NCBI GenBank assembly: GCA_963575645.1
Contig: OY754465.1
Coordinates: forward strand, 53,963,901-54,027,900
Length of the DNA: 64,000 nt
Source: Xanthostigma xanthostigma
Taxonomy: Eukaryota; Arthropoda; Insecta; Raphidioptera; Raphidiidae
Direction of reading: 5' to 3'
Below are positions 10,864-21,626 of this stretch, one piece after another. The notes beneath the pieces are model-generated. The model was not told where the DNA came from and ran no database searches. It saw only the letters and a program-made list of their open reading frames with translations. Made by a program: the position numbers and the translations under genes. Within the stretch, counting starts at the first letter, position 1, and every line of letters starts with the position of its first letter.

Positions 10864-11115
10864 CATTGGCGTAGCAAGAAGGGGAGAAGGCAGGTGGGCC
10901 TGGCCCTCCCTACAATATTAATTGTTCACGTAAAAATAACAAGATAAATCTACAATAATCTACGTTTTCTTTGTCGCGAAATTTCTCCAGAATGTCGTGT
11001 TGATCGATTTCGTTTCTATGAACAGTTTTCAATTTATGTACAAGTGGCAGCTGGTAATGGTAGGTAGAGTTGAAAATTTGCCCCCCCCCAGGATAAAATC
11101 GTTGCTACGCCTATG
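10864..11115. mobile_element. hAT-like MITE, 252 bp
   Basis: The left end 'cattggcgtagcaagaaggg' is inverted relative to the right end (reverse complement 'cataggcgtagcaacgattt'). Flanks are atctatat and ctctatat, an 8-bp duplication with one change. The runs of G and C near the ends are typical of CAGTGGCGTAGC-type hAT MITEs. Confidence 0.75.
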
Positions 11116-11664
11116 CTCTATATCTCTTTAGCTGGGTATACAAATTTCAAAAATTAAAGGTTTTGTTTAAATATTATTACAGTTATTTGACACAATGTTA
11201 TAAGAGCATAGAAAAATGCGGACGGCAGACGGTGCTTCCGTCACGTACCCAAAATTAGGAGTGCAGACATCAAGTGCCTCCAGTGGCAACGCTAAAATAT
11301 TAAAAAGAAATTCACGCACAAATTAAAGACGCCGCAAAGAGTATTTAGGAATTACCGATTTTAATTCGAAACATTTGTATGCTAGGCAGATTAAAATGAT
11401 TCATGTTACTAGATTCCGAAATGATGAAATCATTTCTTGTATATTTTATAATCAAACATTACAACATTTTGGCATATAATAAAACATTATTAAAAAACTG
11501 TTTAAATTTAAATATATTAAGTAGTTTGTTTACTTAAATGTGATAAGGTCAATATTCTGTATTTAATGAATGCTTGGCATTATTTCAAAAATCTTTAAAT
11601 AATTTAATTCTAATTTTTAAATCTTTCCATGAAATTTATTTCGTATAAGGAATATACTTCCGAA
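11116..11664. other. Unassigned AT-rich sequence
   Basis: No gene or clear repeat boundary is visible. Confidence 0.5.
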
Positions 11665-12420
11665 TATCGGTCAGTTGGATGAAACTTTGGGCGTTTGTTG
11701 ACCATCGTCAAGGGATTGTTGGCGCAAACCCTCATAACATTTTTTTTACCATTTAAAATCATTTACTCATAGAAATTTTGCTTGAACGGTTGATCGGAAT
11801 TAAGCTTTTCATTTGTTGACCTTGGTAGGACACAAAATACCGTTAAAAGTATTCGTCCCTGCAAATACCCCTTGCACCCTTCATCTCAAATCTTTCCCCT
11901 CGCCTAAAAACGGTTCGCGCTCTCCCAACGCTATTTTTAAAGCTAGAGGGTTCTGGTAAACGCCAAATGAAAGACAAAGAATCAGACAACAGATCCGTCA
12001 GGCGAATTTTTTGAAAAAAAATTCCTGAAAAAACTTACAACCTTTTGAAAAAAATAATAAGTTACGTAATATTTCAGTTTTTCAAAAAATTCGCCTGAAA
12101 GATCTGTAGTCTGATTCTTTGTCTTTCATTTGGCGTTTACCAGAAACCCTCTAGCTTTAAAAATAGCGTCGGGAGAGCGCGAACCGTTTTTAGGCGAGGG
12201 GAAAAGATTTGAGATGAAGGGTGCAGGGGGTATTTGCAGGGACGAATACTCTTAAAGCAAAATTCGTATGAATAAAAGACTTAAAACAGTAAAAACTTTA
12301 AGCCCCCATAAAATCATGTTTGGGGGATTTGAGCCAAAAATCCCTTTCATGTCCTACCAAGGTCCACAAATGCCCAAAGTTTCATCCCGATCGCAGATGA
12401 CCAGTATTCGAAACTCTACC
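11665..12420. mobile_element. Fold-back element with long inner arms
   Basis: The inner arms, about 11,845-12,020 and 12,075-12,256, are near-perfect reverse complements; 'cctcgcctaaaaacggttcg' on the left returns as its complement on the right. Outer parts such as 'ccaaggtccacaaatgccc' on the right pair more weakly with 'ttgttgaccttggtagg' on the left. The spacer is about 55 bp. There is no frame. Confidence 0.85.
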
Positions 12421-12811
12421 CAAATTTAGCGTGCATTTTTGTAGTAAAAGAAGTCATCAAAAATCTCATGGATGCTCGAGTACCGGAGCACCTTCCATGT
12501 GAATGAACACGTTCCTGAATTATTTGACTACCGTTTTTGATCGATGTGATATTTTTTCCCGGTTCACTAACGAGCTAAATATATTCACTTCGTCACCGGA
12601 CGAACAAAGATGTGTTATCGGAAGTATCGGATAGGAAATCCGCCATTTCTAATGCATTGTTCAAATGCATCGACGTCTGCCCGTTTCATCTTAATTTAGG
12701 TCTTATTTTTCACAGAGTACCTTATGGATTTTTAAATCCATCCACAACGATATTCGACAATTAAAGAAATGCCGTATTCAATGTATATGATTCTCATCAT
12801 AATATGAAATA
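12421..12811. other. Unassigned sequence
   Basis: No gene or clear repeat boundary is visible. Confidence 0.5.
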
Positions 12812-14011
12812 CTAGCGGTTCGTCCCAGATTCACCCGAGTGCGATAGATATCATTTTGCAAAATGTATTTCGTTTGCGGCCCGCTGTCTGAACTGATAGC
12901 TTTGAGCAAATTCTACCAGATTTGCTCCTGAACTAATAGCTTTGAGCGAATTCTAATAGATGTCGCTACTTGGTACTAGAACAGTTTTTTTTTGTTTGCT
13001 TCTGAACTAATAGTTTTGAGAGTAAATTCTACCAGAGGTCGTACATGTTACTAAAACACTTTTTTCGAGAAAACACCGTAATTTTATACAAAATATTTAA
13101 TAAAAACTATCCTATAGCGTAAGTTGCACCAAGCAAGACACATTTACAAAATTTCGTTAAAATCTGTTCAGTGGTTTCGGAGATTAGCGCGGCCAAAATT
13201 GTGACACGGGAATTTTATATACACTGACCGGCAAAAAAAACGCAACACCTAAAATGATGACCAGTTTCAAATTGCAATAACTTTTGAATGTATCGCTCGA
13301 TTTGAATGAGTTTTTTTTTATTTGAAAGGTCTATGCTTTTTCAATGTTTCTATGTACAAACTCAGCCCATTTTGGCGCTCTTCAATTTCGGCTGTAAAGA
13401 ATAACGCCAATGCGCGTTTTCTTCATACACTTTGAAGCTTGCTGTGGGGTAACTTTGGTGTTAAAAGCAATAGAAACATGAATAAAAAAAATTGGTTGTC
13501 TGTAAAGTCGGTTTACGGACGATAGTTTTACGTGATAACGTATTCCGCTCGAATATCATATTTAATAATACATAACCTAAATTTTAGTAGCTGTCAAACT
13601 TGGGCCGATCGTGCGCGGAACATGACACATTTCGGAACGTGACACTTTTTCGTGCATGCAGCCGGTGTTTCATCAATTTATAAGACGTTATCACGTCAAA
13701 AAGACAAATGCTCAGAACAGACGAGGCTACAAGTTTCTTTTGTTTAAAATTAATTTCTTTTGTCGGTGTACCCCGCAGCAAGCTTCAAAGTGTATGAAGA
13801 AAACGCGCATTAGCGTTATTCTTTACAGCCGAAATGGAAGAGCGCCAAAATGGGCAGAGCACGTACAGAAATATTGACAAAGCATAGACCTTTCAAGTAA
13901 AAAAAAACTCATTCAAATCGAGCGATACGTTCAAAAGTTATTGCAATTTGAAACTGGTCATCATTTTAGGTGTTGCGTTTTTTTTGCCGGTCAGTGTATA
14001 TATAGAAGATA
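12812..14011 (+). mobile_element. Repeat B, copy 2, split by a TA element
   Basis: Starts 'tagcggttcgtcccagattc', carries the 'gaactaatagctttgagc' markers, and resumes as 'tatatagaagata' after the insertion at 13,222-13,996. The undisturbed copy at 54,796-55,213 shows the empty site in its tail. Confidence 0.8.
13222..13996. mobile_element. Tc1/mariner-type MITE, 775 bp, long TIRs
   Basis: 'cactgaccggcaaaaaaaac' at the left is matched by 'gttttttttgccggtcagtg' at the right, and both ends abut TA. The TIRs run about 240 bp. Near the inner ends 'tgaagcttgctgtggggta' pairs with 'taccccgcagcaagcttca'. The central unique part is about 280 bp with no transposase frame. TA target duplications and CACTG termini fit a Tc1/mariner-derived non-autonomous element. 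Confidence 0.9.
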
Positions 14012-14017
14012 ATATAC

Positions 14018-14130
14018 AGAGGTAAAGTTTCAATGTATAGGAGGTAATCTCCAAAACGACTCATCCGATTAAATTTTTTTACCAATATTTAAAATGGACT
14101 TACCACGAAGGTATATGGTCTCAATGTTAG
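14018..14130 (+). repeat. Fragment of a fossil repeat shared with 62.7 kb
   Basis: 'gaggtaatctccaaaacgac' and 'catccgatt' match the block at 62,700-62,830. It is probably the 5' part of a retroposed family related to repeat B. Confidence 0.5.
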
Positions 14131-15458
14131 CATGCTAACCATATACACTACAAGTTGTTCTCCAACAGCCAATTAATTTATAAAATATGAAATAATAAGA
14201 TATTTTGTAGGCCGTAATTTACGACGTCATTAAATCCGCCACATTCGATCGGTTCAAATAAAAAACAAATATCAAATCTAATAAAACGGTGCGATAAGCA
14301 TAAAACTTTTTATGACAACTCGCAGTCAGTGTTGCCAGATCTCCCATTCCAACGGTATATTTAGCCCCTAAACTAATCGCTTAGACCCAATCGATTCAGC
14401 GCACTTTTTTCTACAAAACTCGTTAATATTAAGCATATCTGAGACTATATAATTTTTCCAAATATCGCAAATCTTTTCATGTTTACATGCTCTTTGCAAA
14501 TCTGCGACTTTTTACGACACTAAGTGATTTTTTGCCCGTTTTATAATTAAGGAGGTTGATCCGTTACAGTCCCAATCAAAAGTAAGACGAATTCTAAATG
14601 GGAACTTTTATAGTTTATAAAACGATGATACCAATAAATTATTGTCATAAAGGCATAAATAATTACTTTTTTTAAATATTAATTAATTATTTCAGTACTT
14701 TATACTTAATGGACTAACTTTTAAATTTTTTGTACTAAGTTAGTTAAAAAAAATAAATTTATCTAAATATCTGTATTTACATATTTTTTGCAGTAAATAA
14801 TTAAAAAAAGAAATTAGAAGTAATAAAAATTAAAATTAAATCATTAAAAAGTTGAAAATTTAGTTAAAATTGTTAAAACTGTCAAGAATAAAAGTCCAAA
14901 ATTGAAAAGTGCTAAGTTTTAATAATTTTTTTTATTGATTAAAAGTCTCCTAATTAAATTGGAAAAAATATTAAAATATGCGTAAGACATCAATGCTTTA
15001 CATAGTTTACGAAACTGCTGGCATTATTTGGCTATTTGCAAAAAAATAAAATGAACAGTTTGCATGCTAGGTTGACATATTTTCCATAAGACTACATGTA
15101 AAAGTTTTTTTTAATTTTTAACTTTATAAATCTCCTAATGTTTTTGAATTTTTTATAGAAAATTTTGTCATAAAAAAATCTATTAAAAAAACTTTATTTC
15201 AGATTTTTTTCATTATCTTCGTAAAACGGCTCAACCTCCTTAACTGATCTTATAGAAAAAATCATTCTGAATCGATTCCGACCATCCGCAACCTTGTATA
15301 ACTGTAGGTTTCAGAGATATGAGCATTTATTTACTTTTTTTTATTTATTTAGAAATGTGCTCAGCTACTTAGGCTATATTCACATGATAAAATACATATA
15401 CCTATAGTAAGTATTTTCATATTAGATTCTTAAGTAGAATATGGTTATAAGGTAAGTA

Positions 15459-15852
15459 CAGTACAACCTCGTTAATCCGGATAGGCAAAAACAAGACCCT
15501 TTCCGGATTATCGAGGCGTCCGGATTATAGTATGCCATATTTAATGGTAATAAAACACATGTTTAACCTTAGTTTCTTTAATCAATTTTTAAATTAAAGC
15601 ATAAAGACAAAAATGTACATGTTCAAAATTACAACCATGTAAGAAAAACAGTACCTATCTTAGTTAAAATAAAACATTAGTTAATTCTTCTTGAAAAAGT
15701 CTGTAATACTCTTCTGTTTATAATTTTCGCACTTCATTTCAAAAGCCCGGTCTCTAAGTCGACGGAGAAACATATCTTTGCGAACTCCATTGCCCGGCCG
15801 GATTACAGCGATCACCGAACAAGCGGGAGTCCGGATTACCGAGGCCCTACAG
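15459..15852 (-). mobile_element. pogo-type remnant nested in the hAT element
   Basis: The left end 'cagtacaacctcgttaatcc' and the right end (reverse complement 'ctgtagggcctcggtaatcc') abut TA on both sides. 'CCTCG-TAATCCGG' termini are typical of pogo/Tigger elements. It carries the last part of a transposase on the minus strand. Confidence 0.75.
15681..15773 (-). pseudogene. pogo/Tigger transposase C-terminal fragment
   Basis: A 30-codon frame ends in TAA at 15,681. It has an arginine-rich helix (LRRLRDRAFEMK) followed by KSITDFFKKN, the classic '(Q/K)xSITDFFK' tail of pogo-family transposases. The sequence upstream of this segment is the terminal repeat of the element, so the DNA-binding and DDE domains have been lost. 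Confidence 0.7.
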
Positions 15853-16279
15853 TATTAATATTGTCTATTATTAATTATTATTTTTTTTTTTTTAATATAT
15901 AAGTGCTCAGCATCAAAGGCTATATTAATTATTATTAAAATACATAAATAGATATGTTTTTCACGTAATAATTAGTTAAATTTTATTTCTTAGGTTGATG
16001 ATGTCCAGGAACTGTGGCACCATTTATTTACTTCTAAACGGCTAATGATACAGAGGTGGGAGTGGTCGGAATTGATTCAGCGTGAAAGCATCTATTCGCT
16101 CGTTATGTACAGTGACAACCGGTATTTCTTTCTTGTGTTACCCTTAGATTTCAATCGCTATAATAACTACGGGACTATAATAACGCGTTAACAATTGTTG
16201 AGCCCCCAACGGGAAGAGCATGTTTTTAGTTAGCGCTACCGCTTTTTAACAGACCGAGTCTGGCAACACTGTCCGCAGT

Positions 16280-17039
16280 TAACAATGCATTAGCGAGATG
16301 AAAATAGATTATAGATGCTCGACAATTGAGGTAATAAACGTAGCAATGCATTAGCACTTACCTATAGCGAGAATTAATAGTAATATGTTTGAAATATTTA
16401 CTGTTCAATTACAGACCCATAAATATATGTACCTATATTTTATATTACCGCAAAACTTTTTCTTGGCTAACTTGAATCTACCATCTGCGAATTCGTATAT
16501 TTCACAAGGAGTTTCACTGGAATCCATATTTAAAGAAACTGATTTTCGCGACCTTTGACCTTGAATATATAAGGACGCTCACACGTGACCTCATGAGACT
16601 TTTGAGACAACATTTAGAATGCCAAAATAAAGGTTTATACAAATATTCAGCTTATTACGTTTCATTCCAAGGTGAAAGTAACAGATCTGTCTGGCTGTTA
16701 CGCTTTCACCGGCCAAACTGCTGGGCCGATTGTGATGAAATTTATAATATGGAGATAGTTTAAGCTCTGAGGAAGGGCATTAAACCATTTTTTTCAAAAA
16801 TTAATCCCTAAGAGGGTTAAATGTCTTCACAGAAATTAAGGTTAAAAGTGAGTGTTCCGATACTTTTAATGAGAAACTTTGATGCGTCCAAATTGTGTAG
16901 TGGTTCACGTTTATAAGTTTCTAATCTGGGTTGAAAATTGAAATATTGTTAGGGAATAACACGAATACCTACTAATTATACCAACGGATGTTCTTTTTCA
17001 ATTTAAGGGATTACAATTTTCGTTAAGAACTACTTTTGG
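16280..17039. other. Fossil repeat fragment and unassigned sequence
   Basis: At 16,680-16,860 the text 'ttcaccggccaaactgctgg' and 'gatgaaatttataatatgga' follows the well-known 3' consensus of arthropod non-LTR repeats (the 'cgctgaaccgatt...gatgaaattt' pattern). Near 16,305 is a 'tagatgctcgacaattgagg' fragment also seen at 20,230 and 35,665. No gene. Confidence 0.45.
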
Positions 17040-17170
17040 AATATTCAAATCTTTGATTAACTACTGAATAGAATTATTGATCAATTTTTTCAGACTATAT
17101 ATTGACAAAAATTATAATTCAATAGACGACGTTTTGGTTCGGATTTGGATCTTCTTCAGAAACAAAGCCC
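17040..17170 (-). repeat. Single arm of the hammerhead-like family
   Basis: The block 'caattttttcaga' to 'ggatttggatcttcttcag' matches one arm of the palindrome at 56,942-57,182. On the minus strand (17,128-17,159) it reads CTGAAGA, A, GATCC, loop, GAACC, AAAA, CGTC. This keeps the layout of a hammerhead core, but stem II is unpaired and the GAAA box is changed, so it looks inactive. Confidence 0.5.
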
Positions 17171-17409
17171 AGGGGCAAACACTTAAGGTAGCTGGCATTC
17201 ATTTAGAAAAATGCATGTTTTTCGCACGGCCAGCTATATATAGCTTGCTCACGTGTATCGAATCCACAAAATCTTTATGTTTTTGCAAAAGATGGTAAAA
17301 ATTCTTGTTTGTCACATAGTGACATAACATTTTTTTTGTTTAAGCAAGATTCAACGTCAATGTTATTTTGCGTAAATTTCAAACATGCTTTTATTTACAA
17401 GCATCTGAA

Positions 17410-17746
17410 TCTATACTAATATATAAAGCTGAAGAGTTTGTTTGTTTGTTGAACGCGCTAATCTCAGGAACTACTGATTCGAATTCAATTTTTTTTTTTG
17501 TTGGATAGCCCATTTCTCGAGGAAAGTTTTAGGCTATATCACGCTACGACCAATAGGAGCATCAATTTGAAAAATGTAGCAGAATGTATCTCAAAATTTG
17601 TCCGTCCGACAAAAACTTTTGAACGGTAACTCAGATCATCATGAAATTTGGACACAACATTCATCTCGGTAAACGAAGATGAACGTGCGTACTCATGTCC
17701 CTCCCCTCCATTCGTTCTTTTGCACCCGGGTGAAACCGGGCTGGAC
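17410..17746 (+). mobile_element. Repeat A, copy 3
   Basis: Runs from 'tctatactaatatataaagc' to 'acccgggtgaaaccgggctg'. It is full length apart from a changed right terminus. Confidence 0.8.
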
Positions 17747-18138
17747 GTCGAACAATAAACAGTGATTGTTTACAGAATTTCAAGCAATGTTCGTAAAACT
17801 GAACAATGAAATGTTATAGTCTATAAAACACAAACATTTTGAAAATATAAAACATATCCATGCAAAGACAAATGTGTCAGTGACATGAATAAATAATCAG
17901 TCATTATATAAATGTTTACATTCGAAGAAGACTGCCGATCAGGGAGAGAATATTAATGTGCTTCAACCACTTCCGAAAATGGTAACCGGATGCCAGTGAA
18001 CCTGGTTTATTGCGCTTGTATATTCCCATGACATATTATTACGGTGAAACCTCTCATAAATGAAAATCGTTTGCACGTAACATTAATTTCGATTAGAGGC
18101 GAAGTCACACAATGGTGCTTGTCTCAGTTCGGCTCAAG
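17747..18138. other. Unassigned AT-rich sequence
   Basis: No gene or recognised repeat boundary. Confidence 0.5.
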
Positions 18139-18238
18139 GTTGCACCAAAGCAAAACAGATTTACAAAATTTCATTAAAATCAGTTCAATGGTTTCGGAGA
18201 TTAGCGCGGCCAAAATTGCAACATGAGAATTTTATATA
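18139..18238 (+). mobile_element. Repeat B, copy 3 (3' end only)
   Basis: 'ttcattaaaatcagttcaat' followed by 'ggagattagcgcggccaaaa' and the tail 'gagaattttatata' matches the last 100 bp of repeat B. It is cut at its right end by a TA-specific element. Confidence 0.75.
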
Positions 18239-18805
18239 CAGTATGTAAACACGTAAGGTGCACATATGGAAATGAACATTGGGAAAAAATGACTGGATCA
18301 GAGTGAGCATTGAAATCTTGTTTTTCAATTTGACAGATAATATTCTTTTGCAAAATGAATGTGTAGACTACCGAAGAAAAGATTCAAATTATTACAACAT
18401 AATCGGACTTTTTTATTAATGGGACATTAAATTCCCAAAAATACTTAAATTTGGTGCGAGATCAAATATCTCCGCCTATTCGTGTTCAACCTAAAGACAT
18501 TGGGTCACTGATTTACCAACGCGCATACGTCATACTAGTCAGACAATTTTTGAATGAAATGTTTCCAAACAGATGGAGTTGTTTTTTTGGTGTATTTTTG
18601 TACAAAAAAATTAAAATAATGATTTATAAGAGCTTTTTATTATTAATAAAGCCAAGTAAAATAAAAATAAATCAAAATAAAATAGAAATCCTCAAGATTA
18701 CCACGATAATTCAATAGAAATAACAATTAATGCAGTCATGGCTAACTCTGATCCAAGTATTTTTTCCGAATGCTAATTTCGTGCACCTTACGCGTTTACA
18801 TACTG
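18239..18805 (+). mobile_element. mariner/Tc-type element, internally deleted, 567 bp
   Basis: Inverted ends 'cagtatgtaaacacgtaagg' and (reverse complement) 'cagtatgtaaacgcgtaagg' abut TA on both sides. The reverse complement identity over about 26 bp is nearly perfect. It carries transposase remnants on the plus strand. It was inserted at the TATATA tail of a repeat B copy. Confidence 0.9.
18352..18594 (+). pseudogene. mariner/Tc-type transposase remnant
   Basis: In one frame the sequence shows TTEEKIQI, the usual start of the N-terminal helix-turn-helix in this transposase group, then about 12 codons later FFINGTLNSQKYLNLVRDQI and VRQFLNEMFPNRW. The last two match the region around the second catalytic aspartate and the 'FLNETFPNRWIGR' motif of mariner-like/Tc3-like proteins common in insects. 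Two stops occur in frame (TAG after the first four codons, and TAA before the FFINGT block). The middle of the protein, including the first catalytic aspartate, is deleted. The frame then runs into lysine-rich sequence unrelated to the family. Confidence 0.7.
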
Positions 18806-18807
18806 TA

Positions 18808-19228
18808 TAAGCATATTTGCAACGTATAATTACTTAAATCTTTCATGTAAAGATTCGTGGATATGTATTTAATTTCATTACAATGAAAACAAAGGAGACT
18901 TCACAGAGCAGCAGCTGTTTTAGCAGTTGAAAAACAAAACCACGTATCTCCCACCTGCCCGCAGTACAGGTGGAGACATCTGGTTTCTGGACGCCGTCGG
19001 TCAGTGATTGTTATACAAAAATGTTTATTACTTTTGTATATATAATTTATTCGAACAGCTGCATTTAGCTTATGAAATTTACATCAAATAAAATCACCTG
19101 CTTTTGACGTCACAGCGTCCAAACTCGATGAATTTTGATTATTTTCTTTCATTAAAATTTAGACTAGGTAGCCATTGATGCGTTTTGTATAACGGTTATA
19201 ACATAACGTTCAATAATTGTAAACAAAA
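18808..19228. other. Unassigned; short GC-rich palindrome
   Basis: Around 18,945-18,975 'cccacctgcccgcagtacag' folds back on itself ('cacctg' with 'caggtg'). No gene is seen. Confidence 0.4.
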
Positions 19229-19576
19229 TCTATACTAATATATAAAGCTGAAGAGTTTGTTTGTTTGTTTGGTTGAACGTGCTAATCTCAGGAACTACTG
19301 GTTCGACTCCATTTTTTTTTTATTGTTGGATAGTCCATTTACCGAGGAAGGCTATAGGCTATATAATGTCACGCTACGACCAATACGAGTGGAGCATCAT
19401 CTGCATCAATGAAAAATGTTTCAAAATATAACTTAAAAACTTTTGAACGGTAACTCCGATCATCATGAAATTTGGATACAACATTCGTCTCGGTAAACTA
19501 AGATGAACGTGCGTACTCGTGTCCCTCCCCCCATTCGTTTTTTTGCACCCGGGTAAAACCGGGCGGGACCGCTAGT
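19229..19576 (+). mobile_element. Repeat A, copy 4
   Basis: Runs from 'tatactaatatataaagctg' to 'cgggcgggaccgctagt'. It is full length. Confidence 0.8.
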
Positions 19577-19866
19577 ATGTAATAAATGTTTGCAAAACTT
19601 CAAAAGTTGACTTACGCTGTTTGCAATTAAACTTTATTTTCTAAAATAAATAATTAAAAACACTGTTTTGACATTTGAGGCAATGACATCTGGCGACAGA
19701 AAATAAAAATATCACAAAATGTGTTTGCGGTTAGCCTCACTGTCAAATCAACTTAGAAATTTGACACTAAAAAAAATGAAAACGTTTCCAGGGAATGATA
19801 TATCTACACGTTAAAATAATTCAAATGTTTTAGCATTTGAAGCAACATCAAATAACAGAAAAAAAT

Positions 19867-20436
19867 GCATCATGCCACGGCTCTATGTCAAATCTTCTGC
19901 GAGCTCTTCACACTGCTGGCGACGAGGCTGGAAACGACGTCACTGCGGGCTCGCCTGCTAGCTCACAAGATGGATTTTAAAATTAGAAAAGGGGCTAGTT
20001 TTCTTGCTAGGTCCTCTGCTAGGTATGAGCAAGGACCAATCAGAAAACAGTATTTTGTCACGTGGACGACATGAACCAGAACAAACGACCACAAACCAAC
20101 ATGGCTTCAATCTGAGTCAGACAACAGACACGTTTTGCTTCTGTGTTTATATTTGAACTGTCACAAGCTTGAAGCGAGCACATAAAAGCAATTAAGAGAG
20201 AGAGAGAGAGAGATTGTGAATTATAGACGCTCAACAGCTGAGGTCATCAGCGTCTTTATATAAATATATTTAAAAAAAAATTCAACAACAATTGTCAACA
20301 AAAAAAAGGAGCTATAAAAACTCTATAAAGTATAAACCAACAATAAACAACAAGCTAAAAAGCAATTAAGAAAAGCAGCGTTAGAAAACTAGTAGTCAAA
20401 TCTAGCAGCAAATCCAGCCTCATGTGCAGCAGCCTT
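19867..20436. mobile_element. Family C MITE, copy 4, with nested insertion
   Basis: Opposite orientation to copy 1. It ends 'aatccagcctcatgtgcagc'. The interior matches the other copies (for example 'gcgagcacataaaagcaatt'). A 160-bp segment with a 14-bp duplication is nested at 20,198-20,357. Confidence 0.8.
20198..20357. mobile_element. 160-bp retroposon-like insertion with 14-bp duplication
   Basis: 'aaaagcaattaaga' occurs at 20,184-20,197 and again at 20,358-20,371, flanking the insert. Other family C copies have it once. The insert starts with a GA microsatellite, carries a small hairpin ('agacgct' with 'agcgtct'), and has A-runs. The duplication length and A-runs suggest insertion by a LINE-type machinery. 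Confidence 0.65.
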
Positions 20437-20492
20437 AAAACTTGTTTCAAACATTTGAACCTAGTGTGGCTCTACCTTTGCATGGTGCGAAT

Positions 20493-21035
20493 AGTAGTGG
20501 GCGATATAAATCGATATTTCAAAAAATATCGATACATGTACGCGATATATCGCTTCAATCCGATATTATCGAATCATCTAGTATCGAATGTAATATCGAT
20601 ATATTTCATCCGATATATCAAATATCGTGTCACATTTCATTTTTTTTTCTTTATATCTGTTTATTCCTTTAAATCTGCAACATTGTCAGTTTGAGTAAAA
20701 ATAAAACGAAAAACCCCTGATTATTGAAAACTATAGCACTAAATCATGATTTCGCAAATTTGAATCTGGCGCGAAAACTAGTGCGCAGATTCACATTATC
20801 TAACCAGTTGGCGTCAGAATTAAATTTACAAAATCATGACAATCTCACCCTTGGTGATCAATTTTACCCCAAACAACGGTAGTTAAATACAAGTAATTAC
20901 TTACGATATTTTTAAAATATCGATATATTTAAAATATCGATATATTTGTTCGATATATCGCAAAGTATCGATATAACATTACGATATATTATATCGAAAA
21001 AAATATCGATATTTTTTTGACATGAACATCCCTAG
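20493..21035. mobile_element. hAT-like MITE rich in TATCGATA
   Basis: A perfect 8-bp duplication gtgcgaat (20,485-20,492 and 21,036-21,043) encloses it. The ends are 'agtagtgggcgata' and, on the complement, 'ctagggatgttcatg'. Both terminal thirds contain many ATCGAT palindromes. At least six exact TATCGATA octamers occur. The centre (20,640-20,900) is unrelated AT-rich sequence. No coding frame. Confidence 0.85.
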
Positions 21036-21043
21036 GTGCGAAT

Positions 21044-21626
21044 CGTCCTTGCCATAATAAGTCTTCCAGAAGGTACCATCTGCTGTCGCAACACCTGTTT
21101 TTACTTCTCGCATATTTATTTTAACGTAAAAAAAAAAGATTTCTATCATATATATTTTATGAAAGCTAATTATATCACGTAATATTATGTATCGCAAAGT
21201 GAAGAAGGCAAGCCACAAAGACGTGCATAAAATACAACAATAATTATTGCAACAATACAATAACGTAATGTTGTAAAAGAATATCTTTATATTAAATCAA
21301 CTCATTATTGCTGTAAAAGGGAAAACTATATTATGCTGCTCCTTTATGCTACCGTGATTTTCAAACAATACTGTTTAATTTTTATAGTTCAAGTGTTAAA
21401 TAATTACTATTATTTTGTGCCAACGACGCTATTGAGAAATTTCCAGGATGTTGTTCATCAATTCAGTTATTCCGGTTTTTTTAATTTTTTTATTTTAATT
21501 ACATAAAGTAGCGTAATATACCTGTTAATTAATAGTTTTTTTTAATCTATACATATAATATATAATCAAAATACCATTCACTGATTCACTGACTGACTCC
21601 TCACGACTGTGCGACCTATTGACTTG
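21044..21626. other. Unassigned AT-rich sequence
   Basis: No gene is visible. The short frame on the minus strand is not supported by splice sites or family similarity. Confidence 0.45.

Larger units (their letters stand above)
14327..16271. mobile_element. Large hAT-like element, 1.9 kb
   Basis: The left end 'cagtgttgccagatctccca' and the right end (reverse complement 'cagtgttgccagactcggtc') are inverted, flanked by ctcgcagt and tccgcagt (six of eight bases match). Internal subterminal blocks such as 'cgattcagcgca' occur near both ends. A pogo-type remnant lies inside at 15,459-15,852. I found no hAT transposase frame, so it is non-autonomous or heavily decayed. Confidence 0.65.
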
